Assembly: GCF_017813245.1 (NCBI RefSeq)
Contig: NZ_JAGIQL010000050.1
Span: 1-40,697 of the forward strand
Length of the DNA: 40,697 bases
Direction of reading: 5' to 3'
DNA from: Streptomyces montanisoli
GTDB taxonomy: Bacteria > Actinomycetota > Actinomycetes > Streptomycetales > Streptomycetaceae
Part shown: positions 40,673 to 40,697 of the stretch, piece after piece
Layout of the letters: each line of letters starts with the position of its first letter
Numbering within the stretch: position 1 is the stretch's first letter
Position numbers and translations under genes: made by a program
The notes under the pieces: generated by a model
Database searches by the model: none
Told to the model about the DNA's origin: nothing
Seen by the model: the letters and a program-made list of their open reading frames with translations, nothing else

Positions 40673-40697
40673 AGACCGGAGGAGCACACGTCTGAAC
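40673..40697. other. Illumina TruSeq adapter at the window end
   Basis: The last 25 bases match the start of the TruSeq read-through adapter at 23 of 25 positions; the final 16 (GAGCACACGTCTGAAC) are exact. With the adapter and poly-C at the other end, this marks a contig whose two ends were extended into library adapters. The frame of the flavoprotein stays open through it by chance. Confidence 0.92.

Noticed and set aside
38975..40687. 570-codon minus-strand frame opposite the flavoprotein
   Set aside because: It has no recognisable motif, is very rich in Arg/Gly/His, and lies antisense to a strong family match.
39484..40695. 403-codon plus-strand frame near the right end
   Set aside because: Its translation is Arg/Gly-rich and without motifs. 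The other plus-strand frame from ATG 39113 encodes a clear flavoprotein but lacks a stop before the contig end.

Overview
The window is very GC-rich actinomycete DNA, most likely from Streptomyces or a close relative. Supporting signs are GC-rich third codon positions, many GTG starts, 4-base stop/start overlaps, SARP, Scr1-type XRE/DUF397 and ECF regulators, and a single rare TTA codon. Both ends are sequencing artefacts: bases 1-155 are a poly-C run plus a degraded Illumina P7/Read2 adapter, and bases 40673-40697 match the TruSeq adapter start. Genuine sequence is therefore about 156-40672, and the genes at both ends are cut.

Region 1 (158-10451) looks like a CoA-thioester acid-catabolism locus. 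An overlapping operon encodes a truncated CapA-like phosphatase, a CaiB/BaiF CoA-transferase and two 2-hydroxyacyl-CoA dehydratase-like subunits, the same order as FldA-FldB-FldC of phenyllactate dehydration. The subunits have lost most of the expected iron-sulfur cysteines, and no ATP-dependent activator gene is visible. A GntR/FCD regulator with a clear palindromic operator is divergent to a second CaiB/BaiF transferase, a crotonase-fold protein lacking both hydratase glutamates, an MFS permease and a secreted SGNH hydrolase.

Region 2 (10459-13004) holds small accessory genes: a HAAS-like protein, a remnant of a probable TetR gene, and a divergent NmrA-type reductase/TetR pair.

Region 3 (13286-31311) is the most interesting part: a head-to-head RiPP (ribosomally made, modified peptide) locus, diverging around 22807-23158. 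The minus-strand arm runs radical SAM enzyme, haem-oxygenase-like iron oxidase, short precursor-like peptide, giant cyclase-ATPase regulator, intracellular subtilisin, GAF protein and P450. The plus-strand arm runs a precursor with four near-identical 25-residue repeats containing GEDTPWCGVN, a stable hairpin, a second radical SAM/SPASM enzyme, an MFS exporter, a prolyl-oligopeptidase-type peptidase, a secreted small peptide ending in EDTAWGH, a small membrane protein and a SARP regulator. A LuxR-type regulator sits at the far left. The repeats look like a multi-core substrate of the second radical SAM enzyme, with the peptidase and exporter as maturation and export candidates. Whether the two arms make one product or two is unresolved.

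Region 4 (31348-40672) is more ordinary: a peroxiredoxin, an overlapping P450/DUF1259 pair, an aminoglycoside-phosphotransferase-fold kinase, several small proteins, a DUF5753/DUF397 pair, an ABM-like protein, an ECF sigma factor with a SnoaL-like tail, and a truncated phytoene-dehydrogenase-like flavoprotein. No tRNA, rRNA, CRISPR array, insertion sequence or integrase was recognised.
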